Assembly: GCA_013823245.1 (NCBI GenBank)
Contig: PNLU01000023.1
Location: 1 to 37,500 of the forward strand
Direction: 5' to 3'
Length of the DNA: 37,500 nucleotides
Source of the DNA: Alcanivorax sp.
Lineage (GTDB): Bacteria; Pseudomonadota; Gammaproteobacteria; Pseudomonadales; Alcanivoracaceae
The position numbers and the translations under genes were made by a program. The first letter of the stretch is position 1, and each line of letters opens with the position of its first letter. A model generated the notes under the pieces. The model was not told the DNA's origin and did not search any database. It worked only from the letters and a program-made list of their open reading frames with translations. Below are positions 8,698 through 17,280 of this stretch, piece by piece.

Positions 8698-8715
8698 GGG
8701 GCGGCTCCCGGTAAG

Positions 8716-8733
8716 GGTATTGCTCTCAATACC
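8716..8733. promoter_or_regulatory. candidate operator palindrome between regulator and MFS exporter
   Basis: GGTATTG-ctct-CAATACC is a perfect 7-bp inverted repeat in the 112-bp divergent intergenic region, 19 bases from the regulator ATG and 77 from the transporter ATG. AT-rich sequence suited to -10 elements (TATATT, TGTATAAAT) lies just beside it towards the transporter. It is the most likely binding site of the MmyB-type regulator. Confidence 0.55.
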
Positions 8734-8809
8734 ATGATAAATGGCTATATTGTACCTGTATAAATCACAGCACAGACTGATGCCTCCCGTCCACATTTCA
8801 GGAGGCACC

Positions 8810-10357
8810 ATGCAGGCCTGCTCCACCGACCTCACCCTTGAAGACGCCCCGCCACCACCCGCCGATGCCCGGGCCTGGGCGGGGCTGGCTGTGCTGGCCC
8901 TGCCCACCTTCCTGCTCGGGCTGGATGTCACCGTGCTCTATCTCGCCCTGCCCGCACTGGCCGCCGACCTGCAGCCGGGCAGCACCCAGGCCCTGTGGAT
9001 CATGGATATCTACGGCTTCATGATCGCCGGCTTCCTGATCACCATGGGCGCACTGGGCGACCGCATTGGCCGCCGTAAACTGCTGATGACCGGCGCGGCA
9101 CTGTTCGGCCTGGCCTCCGTGCTGGCAGCCTTTGCACCCAGTGCCAATACCCTGATCGCCGCCCGGGCCATGCTGGGTATCGCCGGTGCCACCCTCATGC
9201 CCTCCACCCTGGCGCTGATCAGCAACCTGTTCAGCCAGCCCCGGCAGCGGGCGCTGGCCATTGGTATCTGGGCGACCCTGTTTGCGCTGGGCATGGCCGC
9301 CGGGCCGGTGGTGGGCGGGCTGTTGCTGAGCCTGTTCTGGTGGGGCTCCGCGTTTCTGGTGGCCGTGCCGCTGGTACTGCTGCTGTTAGTGCTGGCACCC
9401 CGCTTGCTGCCCGAGTATCGGGCCAGCCCCCGGGCACCGCTGGACCTCGGCAGTGTGGCGCTGTCGCTGGCGGCGATTCTGCCGGTGATCTACGGCATCA
9501 AGGAAATGGCGCGCCTCGGCTTGCACGGCAGCGCCCTGCTGAGTCTGTTGACCGGGCTGATACTGGCCGTGGCGTTCGTGCGGCGGCAACAGCGCCTGGC
9601 CCATCCACTGCTGGACATGAGCCTGTTCGCCAGCCGCCGTTTCAGCGCTGCACTGGTGGTCTTGCTGGTGGGCCTTGTGGGGGTCGCTGGTGTGATGCTG
9701 CTGGTCACGCAATATCTGCAGCTTGTGGCGGGCCTGTCGCCACTCGCAGCCGGACTGTGGATGGGACCGCCAGCCCTGATGATGGTCTGCGCCGGGATTG
9801 GCGCCCCGTTGCTGGCCCGGCGTTTCAGACCAGGTCTGGTGGTGGCCGCCGCACTTGCGCTCTCTACTCTGGGTTATCTGCTGCTGGCCCGATTATCCGC
9901 ATCGGCCGACGCCGTGCCCGTGGCCATCGCCGGCTTCTCGCTCGTATACCTTGGGCTCGGCACCATCGCTGCCCTGGGTACACATCTGGTGGTCAGTGCG
10001 GCACCGGCTGCCCAGGCAGGCTCGGCGTCTGCCATGTCAGAGATGGTGCAGGAGATGGGCATCGCGCTGGGGGTTGCATTGCTGGGCAGCCTGGCCACCC
10101 TGCTCTATCGGGTTCGCATGACTGCATTGCCGGAAGTCAGCGCAGGTGATCTGGCGGCAGACCATCCGGCGCTGGACAGCCTCTGGGGCGCGACCCGGGA
10201 AGCAGGTACCCTGATATCGCCGTCCATCCTGGAGGATGCGCGCGCCGCCTTTGTGCACGGGCTCAACATCACGGCGGGCGTCAGTGGCCTGGCCATCCTG
10301 GTCCTGGCCCTGCTGGCTGCCCTGACACTGCATCATGTAAAGGCGCTGGATGACTGA
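8810..10357 (+). CDS. MFS transporter, DHA2 (14-TM) family, SmvA/EmrB-like drug exporter
   Basis: An inner-membrane proton-driven multidrug exporter of 515 aa, the usual size for 14-helix DHA2 pumps. Motif A is seen as GALGDRIGRRKLLM after the second helix, and the TM1 region has the DHA2-like LDVTVLYLALPAL. GIWATLFALGMAAGPVVGG is motif C. The best resemblance I recall is to SmvA-type quaternary ammonium/methyl viologen pumps, but the substrate is inferred. The frame opens at 8741, but AGGAGGCACC directly precedes the ATG at 8810. It is probably controlled by the divergent MmyB-type regulator. Confidence 0.9.
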   Translation: MQACSTDLTLEDAPPPPADARAWAGLAVLALPTFLLGLDVTVLYLALPALAADLQPGSTQALWIMDIYGFMIAGFLITMGALGDRIGRRKLLMTGAALFGLASVLAAFAPSANTLIAARAMLGIAGATLMPSTLALISNLFSQPRQRALAIGIWATLFALGMAAGPVVGGLLLSLFWWGSAFLVAVPLVLLLLVLAPRLLPEYRASPRAPLDLGSVALSLAAILPVIYGIKEMARLGLHGSALLSLLTGLILAVAFVRRQQRLAHPLLDMSLFASRRFSAALVVLLVGLVGVAGVMLLVTQYLQLVAGLSPLAAGLWMGPPALMMVCAGIGAPLLARRFRPGLVVAAALALSTLGYLLLARLSASADAVPVAIAGFSLVYLGLGTIAALGTHLVVSAAPAAQAGSASAMSEMVQEMGIALGVALLGSLATLLYRVRMTALPEVSAGDLAADHPALDSLWGATREAGTLISPSILEDARAAFVHGLNITAGVSGLAILVLALLAALTLHHVKALDD

Positions 10358-10437
10358 ACCGATGCGTGTCCGGGGCCTGTCGATCTGCAAGGCGGCCGAT
10401 CGACTGAGCCAATGACGGTCACCACAGGGAGACGCGC

Positions 10438-10824
10438 ATGCATGACGATGCCCGTGACTACAACGCCCGCCAGACAGCGGACGATCAGGCCATCTGCGAT
10501 CTGCTGGCCCGCGAAATCGATCGCCATCTGCCGGAAGCGGAAAGCCGGGTGTGGCACGCCCACCCGGTCTGGTTTCTGGACGGCAATCCCGTGGTCGGCT
10601 ACAGCAAACTCAAACACTGCGTGCGCCTGCTTTTCTGGAGTGGCCAGTCGTTCGAGGAGCCCGGCCTGAAAAAGGAAGGCAGCTTCAAGGCAGCCGAAGC
10701 GCGTTATACCCATGTGGACCAGGTGAACATCGACGACCTGGCCCGCTGGCTCGGCAAGGCCCGGGACATACAATGGGATTACAAGAACATCGTCCGCCGC
10801 AAGGGACGGCTGGAGCGCCTGTAA
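10438..10824 (+). CDS. DUF1801 domain protein
   Basis: A 128-aa cytoplasmic protein of the DUF1801 (YdhG-like) fold. It shows the family pattern of an N-terminal helix (ICDLLAREIDRHLPEAESRVW), then HPVWFLDGNPVVGYSK and the strand KHCVRLLFWSGQSF, ending in a basic helix (RRKGRLERL). AGGGAG precedes the ATG. The gene follows the MFS exporter by about 80 bases on the same strand and a DUF4287 gene follows; the three could be cotranscribed. Function of the family is unknown. The ATG is preceded by a second in-frame-less ATG, so this start is the natural one. Confidence 0.8.
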   Translation: MHDDARDYNARQTADDQAICDLLAREIDRHLPEAESRVWHAHPVWFLDGNPVVGYSKLKHCVRLLFWSGQSFEEPGLKKEGSFKAAEARYTHVDQVNIDDLARWLGKARDIQWDYKNIVRRKGRLERL

Positions 10825-10889
10825 GGACACGTTCTGTAAACCCGCGCTGTCGTGCCGGGCATGAGAGACATCACCAAGCGGAGAGTGTT

Positions 10890-11111
10890 ATGGCAGAAGA
10901 AAAAAAGGTACAGGGCCCGGCGTCATACTTCCCGTCTATCGAGAAACGCTACGGGTTCCCCATCAGCCACTGGCTTGAGCTGCTGGAGGCGCAAAAAGAC
11001 CTCAAGCACATGGAAATGGTGGCACTACTGAAAAATGATCACGGACTGGGCCATGGACATGCCAACGCGCTGGTCGCTTATTTCCGCAGCCAGCATGGTG
11101 CTGGCGCCTGA
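10890..11111 (+). CDS. DUF4287 domain protein
   Basis: A 73-aa protein consisting of essentially one DUF4287 domain: SYFPSIEKRYGFPISHWLELL, then the repeat of helix and basic loop HMEMVALLKNDHGLGHGHANALVAYFR. The family is common and uncharacterised, often next to DUF1801-like or DUF5655 genes. The ATG follows AAGCGGAGAG. Its stop codon sits in the loop of a hairpin shared with the convergent hipA gene. Confidence 0.85.
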   Translation: MAEEKKVQGPASYFPSIEKRYGFPISHWLELLEAQKDLKHMEMVALLKNDHGLGHGHANALVAYFRSQHGAGA

Positions 11112-11121
11112 TCGGCGCCAG
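11101..11121. terminator. shared hairpin between convergent DUF4287 gene and hipA
   Basis: CTGGCGCC, a TGATC loop, then GGCGCCAG is a perfect 8-bp stem. The TGA in its loop is the stop codon of the DUF4287 gene, and the hipA stop codon begins at the next base on the other strand. There is no T tract, so true rho-independent activity is doubtful. Confidence 0.45.
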
Positions 11122-12390
11122 CTAGTCGAAAATCGAAGGGGAAAGAATGGTCGCTTTCGCGAGGTACTCGATATCCCCGGATTTCATGCCCGCCGCCGCA
11201 AAGGTTTCTTTCCAGTCAGCATCAACCCACCGCCGCATTTTATCGACCTGCTCAGCAGCGACATCATGAGTGAGACCGAATCGTTGCGCCTGACTCAGCG
11301 CATTGCTCAGCCGTGCCGCACGTCCGTTATCGCCAACGACCATGGCGAGATCTGCCGAGTAGCCGAGACGTGGCTGAGGGCATATGTCGTAGGCCGGGGT
11401 CAGTTCCAGGAAGTCGCCGTCCCAGAAGCAGGCGTGATTTCGAGCGTGATCATCAGTATTGCCAATCAGGATATTGAAGACCATTCGCATAAAGAGCTCA
11501 GGGCCGTCCTGGTCGAAATTTCGCGCATATTTACGTAGCAGGTCCGCCAACTCCAGATAGCTGGAATCGCCAGCCCGGACCGCGTACTCGTCCAGGCCCA
11601 GCAATGTCATGGCACTCAGCATATGACGGCGTGTCACCTCGCCTGACCCGTGAGGCTCGCGGTCGAACCGTCGCACCAGGAGCACATCCTTGTTCGACAC
11701 CTGGAGCACTTGAACATCCGCCACCCGCAACCCGACTCTGGCTGCGAGCCTCATCGCCCCACCCTCGGCCGCCACCAGATTGACGGTATCCCTGCTGGTG
11801 CTGAACTTCGCCACCCAGTATTCGTCTTCCTGCCTGGCATTTTTCTGACTGAACAGCACCTTGGGTCTGGCGCCACCAATACTTGTGCCATGATTCAGGG
11901 CCGCATCCAGCGCTTCATCCAGCGCTTCACCGCGCTCCATTTTTTCCGCTGCCATCAAGGCATCTTCAAGCGGGCTTACGGACCTGTACGTCGGCGCATA
12001 GACATCCGGAGTCTCCGACGTATCCAGCGCCCCGATGCGCTCGGGGCCTGCACCAAGAAGATAATCAATCTCGCCCAGCTCCCCCTCGATACGTTGAGCA
12101 GAGCGATCCATTTTCCTGGCAATCTCCCTCTGTATCAGACGCCGCCCCCACGCATCCGGGGCAGCGTCGCGCAAGGCACCGCTCAACTCGCCGTCGAGTA
12201 CACACGGATTCCCGCTCAGGTCGCCAAGGGGCCGACCGGGAATGCTCAGGGGCATGGCATCAGACCGGGCCAGATAGCTCTTGCCATATCTGAACACATG
12301 CTCGGCGCCGTCCCAGGCCACAACGCCGCAAATCACGGGAGCTGTATGCCCCGGGAGAAACACCCAGATGTATGCCCGCTCAGAAATCAT
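11122..12390 (-). CDS. hipA: HipA-family serine/threonine kinase toxin
   Basis: A 422-aa protein of the HipA kinase family, the toxin of a type II system. Studied members phosphorylate aminoacyl-tRNA synthetases or other targets and cause growth arrest and persistence. The HipA N-terminal (couple) domain covers about 1-110. The kinase follows with the glycine-rich loop TSIGGARPKVLF, the nucleotide-binding VAKFS, the catalytic NTDDHARN and the metal-binding AYDICP, all intact. The ATG at 12390 follows CTGAGGAGG and overlaps the antitoxin gene by 11 bases, indicating translational coupling. The specific target is unknown. HipA is called with high confidence at family level. Confidence 0.9.
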   Translation of the reverse strand: MISERAYIWVFLPGHTAPVICGVVAWDGAEHVFRYGKSYLARSDAMPLSIPGRPLGDLSGNPCVLDGELSGALRDAAPDAWGRRLIQREIARKMDRSAQRIEGELGEIDYLLGAGPERIGALDTSETPDVYAPTYRSVSPLEDALMAAEKMERGEALDEALDAALNHGTSIGGARPKVLFSQKNARQEDEYWVAKFSTSRDTVNLVAAEGGAMRLAARVGLRVADVQVLQVSNKDVLLVRRFDREPHGSGEVTRRHMLSAMTLLGLDEYAVRAGDSSYLELADLLRKYARNFDQDGPELFMRMVFNILIGNTDDHARNHACFWDGDFLELTPAYDICPQPRLGYSADLAMVVGDNGRAARLSNALSQAQRFGLTHDVAAEQVDKMRRWVDADWKETFAAAGMKSGDIEYLAKATILSPSIFD

Positions 12391-12718
12391 TATCGACCTC
12401 CTCAGGTCGAATCCGGCGCACGCCCCCACGGCTCACAAAGCGGCTTCTCGTGTCCAGGCGGTCAGCCCCGGGCAACGTCGCCAGAATGGGTAGATCGAGA
12501 AGCCAGAGGGTCGCCACCACCAGACCGAAACCGACGTTGGGGTCGCCTTTTTCCATGGCGCTGACATGTCGCCGGTCAATACCACCCAGGCGGCTGCCGA
12601 GAGCGCTCTGGGACCACCCTTTCCGCTTGCGTGCCTCAGCGATCCGGTGCCCGGCTTCACGCAAGGCGTCACGGATCTGGGGCTTTGCCTGGATTGAACT
12701 GTCGACCTTTTTAGGCAT
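12380..12718 (-). CDS. hipB: HipB-like antitoxin, XRE-type DNA-binding protein
   Basis: A 112-aa partner of the HipA kinase. HipB proteins neutralise HipA and repress the operon. The helix-turn-helix is at about 20-75 (IAEARKRKGWSQSALGSRLG, then RRHVSAMEKGDPNVGFG). The C-terminal tail (RGGVRRIRPEEVDNDF) is basic then acidic, as in antitoxins that insert into the kinase. The open frame extends upstream, but the ATG at 12718 lies just downstream of a good promoter and operator, and an earlier start would lie inside that promoter. It is the first gene of the operon and overlaps hipA by 11 bases. Confidence 0.88.
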   Translation of the reverse strand: MPKKVDSSIQAKPQIRDALREAGHRIAEARKRKGWSQSALGSRLGGIDRRHVSAMEKGDPNVGFGLVVATLWLLDLPILATLPGADRLDTRSRFVSRGGVRRIRPEEVDNDF

Positions 12719-12730
12719 TGTCCACCAAAC

Positions 12731-12781
12731 TGTACAAAATAACGATTTTTGTACATTATTGCGTGCACTCCTGCATGTCAA
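12731..12781 (-). promoter_or_regulatory. hipBA promoter and operator
   Basis: On the minus strand, a perfect -35 TTGACA (12776-12781) and a -10 TAATGT (12753-12758) are separated by exactly 17 bases. A perfect 9-bp inverted repeat TGTACAAAA (12731-12739) with TTTTGTACA (12747-12755) overlaps the -10 box and the start site. This is where an autorepressing HipB would be expected to bind. Confidence 0.8.
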
Positions 12782-12803
12782 ACGTCAATCACGGCACACG
12801 CCG

Positions 12804-15080
12804 TCAGCGGGTGCGAAGCAGCAGGCTTATGCCGACCATGCGTGGTGCGCCCGCCAGGGCACCGTAGTCACCACCGCCGTTCAGGGCAAAAACGGCCGTC
12901 ATGTAGCGTTCATCCGTGAGATTGCGCGCCCAGAGCTCGATGTCCCAGCGCGCATGACGCAGGCCGACATGGGCATCCAGCAACCCTCTGCTGTCCACAT
13001 GGCTGCCGGTGCCGCGTTCGGTGGTGCCGTGATAGCCACTGCGCCAGTGGTAGTTCAGGCCACTGTAGAGTTGGCGGCCCTCGTTCAGCAGGTGGGTATG
13101 GCGCAGATCGGCGAAGGCGGTCCAGCGCGGTGCGTTGGCCATCCGTTCACCGCTCAGATCACAGAACAGCGCGCCGGATTCCGGTGGGCAGGGTGCGTCC
13201 GGGAAATCGAGATAGCGTGCGTCGTTATAGCCCGCCCCGGTAGCCAGATTCAGGTTGCCCGGCAACGGTGTCTGCGCTTCCACTTCCACCCCTCGTGAGC
13301 GCACCCTGTCGACGTTGATGATGTTGTTCATTTGCGGGATCAGCGGCGACGAATCCGGGTTGTAGGTCAACGCCTGGTAATCGCGAATCTCGATCTGATA
13401 CAGCGTCACGCTCAACTGGGCATCGCCCGGCAGCGGCGCGATCACCCCGGCTTCCAGGCTGCGGCTTTGCTCGGGCCTGAAGGTGGGCGGCACGCTGCCG
13501 GAGACCGTCTCGCCATTGACGCCGCCAGGTTTGAAGCCGGTGCTGACGCCCGCCTGATAGCGCACCCCGGACGCCAGGGTGTAGCCGCCGTACAAGCCGC
13601 CATCCAGGCTCTCGTCACGGCGCTGGTGACGGGCATCGCTGTTCTGCCCCAACAGCGCCGCACGCAGGCCCTCGAACGCGGACACGAGTTCGCCGGGTAG
13701 CGGCGGTATCGGTTGCAGGCCGCCCACGCGTCGCGCCGTGGTGCCCCGCGTGCGATCGTGACTGTGGCGCAGTACCGCGCTGACATCGATATGCGGCAAG
13801 GGCGTCCAGTCAGTCTGCACATACAGGGCACGGTGGCGGGCAGATTCGGTGCCCGGCGACACCACCGTGCCGCCATCAAGCACACTGGCCAGCAACGCAT
13901 CGTCCAGCGGCGGCAATCCCATCCCCGCCGTAAACCAGCGCGCCGCATCCGGGCCGTATTGCAGGCCCCGCGCGCGGTCGTGGGATTGCTCCAGATAATA
14001 GGCGCCCAGGCGATAATCCAGTGTCACCCCCAACGCACCTTCAAGGCGCAGCTCCTGGCTCCACTGCTGATGCGCCATACTGGCCCCGCCGCGCGGCGCC
14101 ACCGCCAGATCAATGCTGTCCAGGTCGTACCAGGCATCCATGTGCCAGTCTCGCCAACCGGTCACGCTGACCAGGCGCAGCGCGGGCGAGAACCAGGCAT
14201 CCAGATGCAGGGTGGCGGAATCCTGATCCATCAGGCGACGATTGTCGGTGTCTTGCGCCACCTGGCGCGAGTAAGGGTTGGCGGGCAACAACGGATGCCC
14301 CAGTGCCGCCGCCCGCGCCCGCGAAGCCTGGCTGTAGTGCGCCACCGAATAGGCACAGCAGGTTTCATCCAGCTGTGTACGTTCCAGCATCAGGCGCGCC
14401 TGCACATCGGCCAGCGGCTGCCACAGCAGTTGAACCCGGGCGCCATCATGATGTTCGTTGTTCACCTTGCGATCATCGAAGCGGTTGTCTACCACCCCGT
14501 CGCGCCGGTGACGATACGCCGACACCCGGGCGGCCAGTTGCCCTGGCAGCATCTCGCCGTTGGCCACCAGTTGATGCTGTATCAGACCATAACTGCCCAA
14601 TGTGCTTTGCAGGGCCGCGCCGGTATGCCACTCGGGGGCGCGATGACGCAGATGCAATGCACCCACGCTGGTCGCCGGACCAGGCCCTGCCAGTGACGGC
14701 GTGCGCAGGATCTGCATCGATTCCAGATCGTAGAGATGTGCAGGAAACATGGCCTGACGGCCCAGGTAGACGTCGTCCACGGTCACACCGACACTGCCAC
14801 GCATGCCATCATTGAAACCGGTGGTGCCCAGACCGCGCAAAAAGATGCCGGTATTGCGGTTGTCCGGCTGGGTCATCTGCAACGATACGGTGCGTGATGC
14901 CAGATACTCCGCATCACTGCGGCTGTCCGCTATCGACCGGGGCGCCGCAACGTTCTGATCTGCCACCACATCAATGACGGGCAATTCGACGGCCAGCACT
15001 GCGCAAGGCGCCCACAACACGGTAAAACATGACAGCCATCGCGAAAGGCCGGATCGGCTGAACCTCATCCCTGGACTCAT
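12804..15080 (-). CDS. TonB-dependent outer membrane receptor
   Basis: A 758-aa outer-membrane active transporter powered by TonB, taking up iron chelates or other scarce molecules. It has a signal peptide (LSRWLSCFTVLWAPCAVLAV), a TonB-box-like stretch (LPVIDVVAD), a plug domain with NTGIFLRGLGTTGFNDG and GVTVDDVYLGRQAM, and a long beta-barrel with the family phrases GVSTGFKPGGVNGETV, YQIEIRDYQAL, RSRGVEVEAQ and LWARNLTDERYMTAVF. Its last residues (ISLLLRTR) lack the usual final aromatic residue. The substrate is unknown. It lies 37 bases after a sensor kinase gene on the same strand, so they are probably one operon. MRFSRS, four codons in, is an alternative start. Confidence 0.9.
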   Translation of the reverse strand: MSPGMRFSRSGLSRWLSCFTVLWAPCAVLAVELPVIDVVADQNVAAPRSIADSRSDAEYLASRTVSLQMTQPDNRNTGIFLRGLGTTGFNDGMRGSVGVTVDDVYLGRQAMFPAHLYDLESMQILRTPSLAGPGPATSVGALHLRHRAPEWHTGAALQSTLGSYGLIQHQLVANGEMLPGQLAARVSAYRHRRDGVVDNRFDDRKVNNEHHDGARVQLLWQPLADVQARLMLERTQLDETCCAYSVAHYSQASRARAAALGHPLLPANPYSRQVAQDTDNRRLMDQDSATLHLDAWFSPALRLVSVTGWRDWHMDAWYDLDSIDLAVAPRGGASMAHQQWSQELRLEGALGVTLDYRLGAYYLEQSHDRARGLQYGPDAARWFTAGMGLPPLDDALLASVLDGGTVVSPGTESARHRALYVQTDWTPLPHIDVSAVLRHSHDRTRGTTARRVGGLQPIPPLPGELVSAFEGLRAALLGQNSDARHQRRDESLDGGLYGGYTLASGVRYQAGVSTGFKPGGVNGETVSGSVPPTFRPEQSRSLEAGVIAPLPGDAQLSVTLYQIEIRDYQALTYNPDSSPLIPQMNNIINVDRVRSRGVEVEAQTPLPGNLNLATGAGYNDARYLDFPDAPCPPESGALFCDLSGERMANAPRWTAFADLRHTHLLNEGRQLYSGLNYHWRSGYHGTTERGTGSHVDSRGLLDAHVGLRHARWDIELWARNLTDERYMTAVFALNGGGDYGALAGAPRMVGISLLLRTR

Positions 15081-15117
15081 TATTCCCGGATTCCCCTTTG
15101 AAAACGCTGTTCTTTTA

Positions 15118-17238
15118 TTAGCGCTGCTCGGCGCCCATCAGCGGCAAGCGCAAGCGCGCCACGGTGCCGACGCCATCGTCGGCAGCAAGCAGCGCAATGT
15201 CACCGCCATGATGACGGACGATCTCGCGGCAGACATACAACCCGAGACCGGAGCCGGAAGCTGTCTGCTCATTGGCAGCGCGATAATATTTTTCGAAGAC
15301 CTTGTCTATTTCTTCCACGGGCACACCGGGCCCACGGTCACGCACGGTGACGACCGCATGGCCCTGCTCGCGAGACAGACTCAAGTCGACTGCAGTGTCG
15401 GGCGGTGCATATTTCAGCGCATTATCCACCAGATTGGCCACCACCACACCGATCAGGTCGGGATCAACGCGTGACGGTAACGGGCTCTGCGGCATGTTGA
15501 TATGCAGCCGTTCATCGGCATTGGATACGATACGCTCTTCGAGCACCTGGCGAAGATCACAATACCGGAGCCGGAGCCGCGACGGGGAAGCCAGCCGGTC
15601 ATCCGCCAGCAGATTCTCGATAACGGCAATCAGCCTCGCCACCGCACGCCTTATACGCGACACCCGGCGCAGCACCCCTTCCTCCTGTGGTGCCGCATCC
15701 GCCGCCACGCCCTGGGCCGTGGTGTCGATAACCGCCAATGGCGTGCGCAACTCATGGGACAACATGGCCACAAACTGACGCTGACTGTGCAGCGCACGTC
15801 GCTCGCTCTCCAGCGCCTCACGCAGGCGCCCCTGGGCCTCGGTACGTTCGGTCACCTCTTCCTGCAAACGGCTGTTGGCCACATCCAGATCCCGTGTACG
15901 CTCCAGCACCCGCGCTTCCAGCACCCGCTCCGCCTCCTGTGACGCCCGCAAGGCCGTTTCCTGGGCGCGGCGGCGCTGGCGCTCGATACGTCCGGCACGC
16001 TGCGCCAGCACCAGGTTGAGCAGCACCAGATGAACCAGCGCGCCGACATTCGGCAAATGGTCCACCAGGGCCACCGCCTCCAGCCACTCGAAAATGCGCG
16101 CGATGATCACCAGTAAGCCCGCCACCAGCGGCATGAAGGCGATGGCATAGACCCGCACACTGCGATGCCGGAACAGCGCATGCAGCATCATGGCCGCAAA
16201 ACTCAGGATCGCCACCACCGTCAGCAACCGGAAGGTACGCACCGGGTCAAACCCCGGTTCCAGCCCCATGGCCCCCAGCGCCCCCAGCACGACAAAGGCG
16301 CCAATCAACAGGCGGCCGAACTGGTACAGGCGCGGATAGTAAAGCCGTGTTCTGAACGCCAGCATCACAAACGACGTCATGAAGACCGCACTGGCGGCAT
16401 ACAGGGTGCGCTGCACCGGGTAGTACCAGCCCGCCAGACCCGGAAACCACTGCAACAGGTAGCCCCCCACCACCAGCGAAAACAGCGCGGTGGACAGCAG
16501 CGCCAGGGCGTAACGCAGGTACAGCGGATCCTTCAGGCCACGCCAGAAAAACAGGTTGATCACCACCACCAGCAGCATCATGCCGAAATACAGCCCGAAG
16601 CCGGCATACTCCGCGGCCACGAAGCGCGACATGGCGGTGTGCTCGAACAGCAGCAGGTCGATCGCCACACGCGGCGTCGTAATCTCCAGATAATAAACGC
16701 TGATGTCATCCGCCGCCGGTGACAGCAGGAAGGCCGCCCCACGGTAAGGCACGTCACTGTCATTGCGCCCTTCCGTGAGGCTGCGCACCCGTTGGCGGAA
16801 CCCGTCTTCGCCGGCATCGTAAAGCGCGACACGAGCGACATAGGCTGGCAACAGTTTCAGCACCCAGTCACGGCGCGCTGTGTCCGAGCGTTGCAGACAC
16901 AATCGCAACCACACCGTTTCATGGTTGTTCACATGCACGCCGGAACGCGGCAAAGGCACAAAGGCGCTTTCCGGCAGTGCCGCCACCTCCTCCACCGAGG
17001 ACGGTGACAGGTCACTGGCCACCCGCGTCAACCCCGGGCCCAGCGCGGCAACGCCAAACTCGCCAGCCTGCGTAAGCAAAGTCGGAGGGCAGGAGCCCGA
17101 CGCCACTACCGGGGCTGCCCAGCCGGACAGCAGCAGCACCAGGCCAAGCCCCAGCACACGAGCAGGCACCGTGATCACCGTCGCACCACCGGCTGCCCAC
17201 TGCTGCGGGCACGCCGCAAGCTGGCTATACTGGCCCAC
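15118..17238 (-). CDS. sensor histidine kinase with 7TMR-DISM sensor
   Basis: A membrane kinase of about 706 aa. It carries a signal peptide, a periplasmic beta-sandwich of the 7TMR-DISMED2 type, seven membrane helices (about 215-410), a coiled coil (about 415-480), a HisKA dimerisation domain with the phospho-acceptor H495 in SHELRTPL, and an ATPase domain with the N box (NLVDNALKYA), G1 (DRGPGVP) and G2 (GSGLGLYV). It ends in the kinase domain with no receiver. A GTG at 17178 is an attractive alternative start: it places the signal peptide (VPARVLGLGLVLLLSG) at the N-terminus, whereas the ATG at 17238 would lie near the divergent promoter. The response regulator diverges from it, and a TonB receptor gene follows. 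Confidence 0.9.
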   Translation of the reverse strand: MGQYSQLAACPQQWAAGGATVITVPARVLGLGLVLLLSGWAAPVVASGSCPPTLLTQAGEFGVAALGPGLTRVASDLSPSSVEEVAALPESAFVPLPRSGVHVNNHETVWLRLCLQRSDTARRDWVLKLLPAYVARVALYDAGEDGFRQRVRSLTEGRNDSDVPYRGAAFLLSPAADDISVYYLEITTPRVAIDLLLFEHTAMSRFVAAEYAGFGLYFGMMLLVVVINLFFWRGLKDPLYLRYALALLSTALFSLVVGGYLLQWFPGLAGWYYPVQRTLYAASAVFMTSFVMLAFRTRLYYPRLYQFGRLLIGAFVVLGALGAMGLEPGFDPVRTFRLLTVVAILSFAAMMLHALFRHRSVRVYAIAFMPLVAGLLVIIARIFEWLEAVALVDHLPNVGALVHLVLLNLVLAQRAGRIERQRRRAQETALRASQEAERVLEARVLERTRDLDVANSRLQEEVTERTEAQGRLREALESERRALHSQRQFVAMLSHELRTPLAVIDTTAQGVAADAAPQEEGVLRRVSRIRRAVARLIAVIENLLADDRLASPSRLRLRYCDLRQVLEERIVSNADERLHINMPQSPLPSRVDPDLIGVVVANLVDNALKYAPPDTAVDLSLSREQGHAVVTVRDRGPGVPVEEIDKVFEKYYRAANEQTASGSGLGLYVCREIVRHHGGDIALLAADDGVGTVARLRLPLMGAEQR

Positions 17239-17280
17239 AAACCATTTCGGGTCGGGGCGGCAAAGGTCAGAAGAAAATAC

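Noticed and set aside
11122-11538. Plus-strand 167-aa and 304-aa frames opposite hipA
   Set aside because: They are shadows of the HipA kinase, whose catalytic motifs are intact on the other strand.
12791-12804. Small hairpin ACGGC-acac-GCCGT at the end of the TonB receptor gene
   Set aside because: The stem is only five base pairs, with no T tract in the direction of transcription; not enough for a terminator call.
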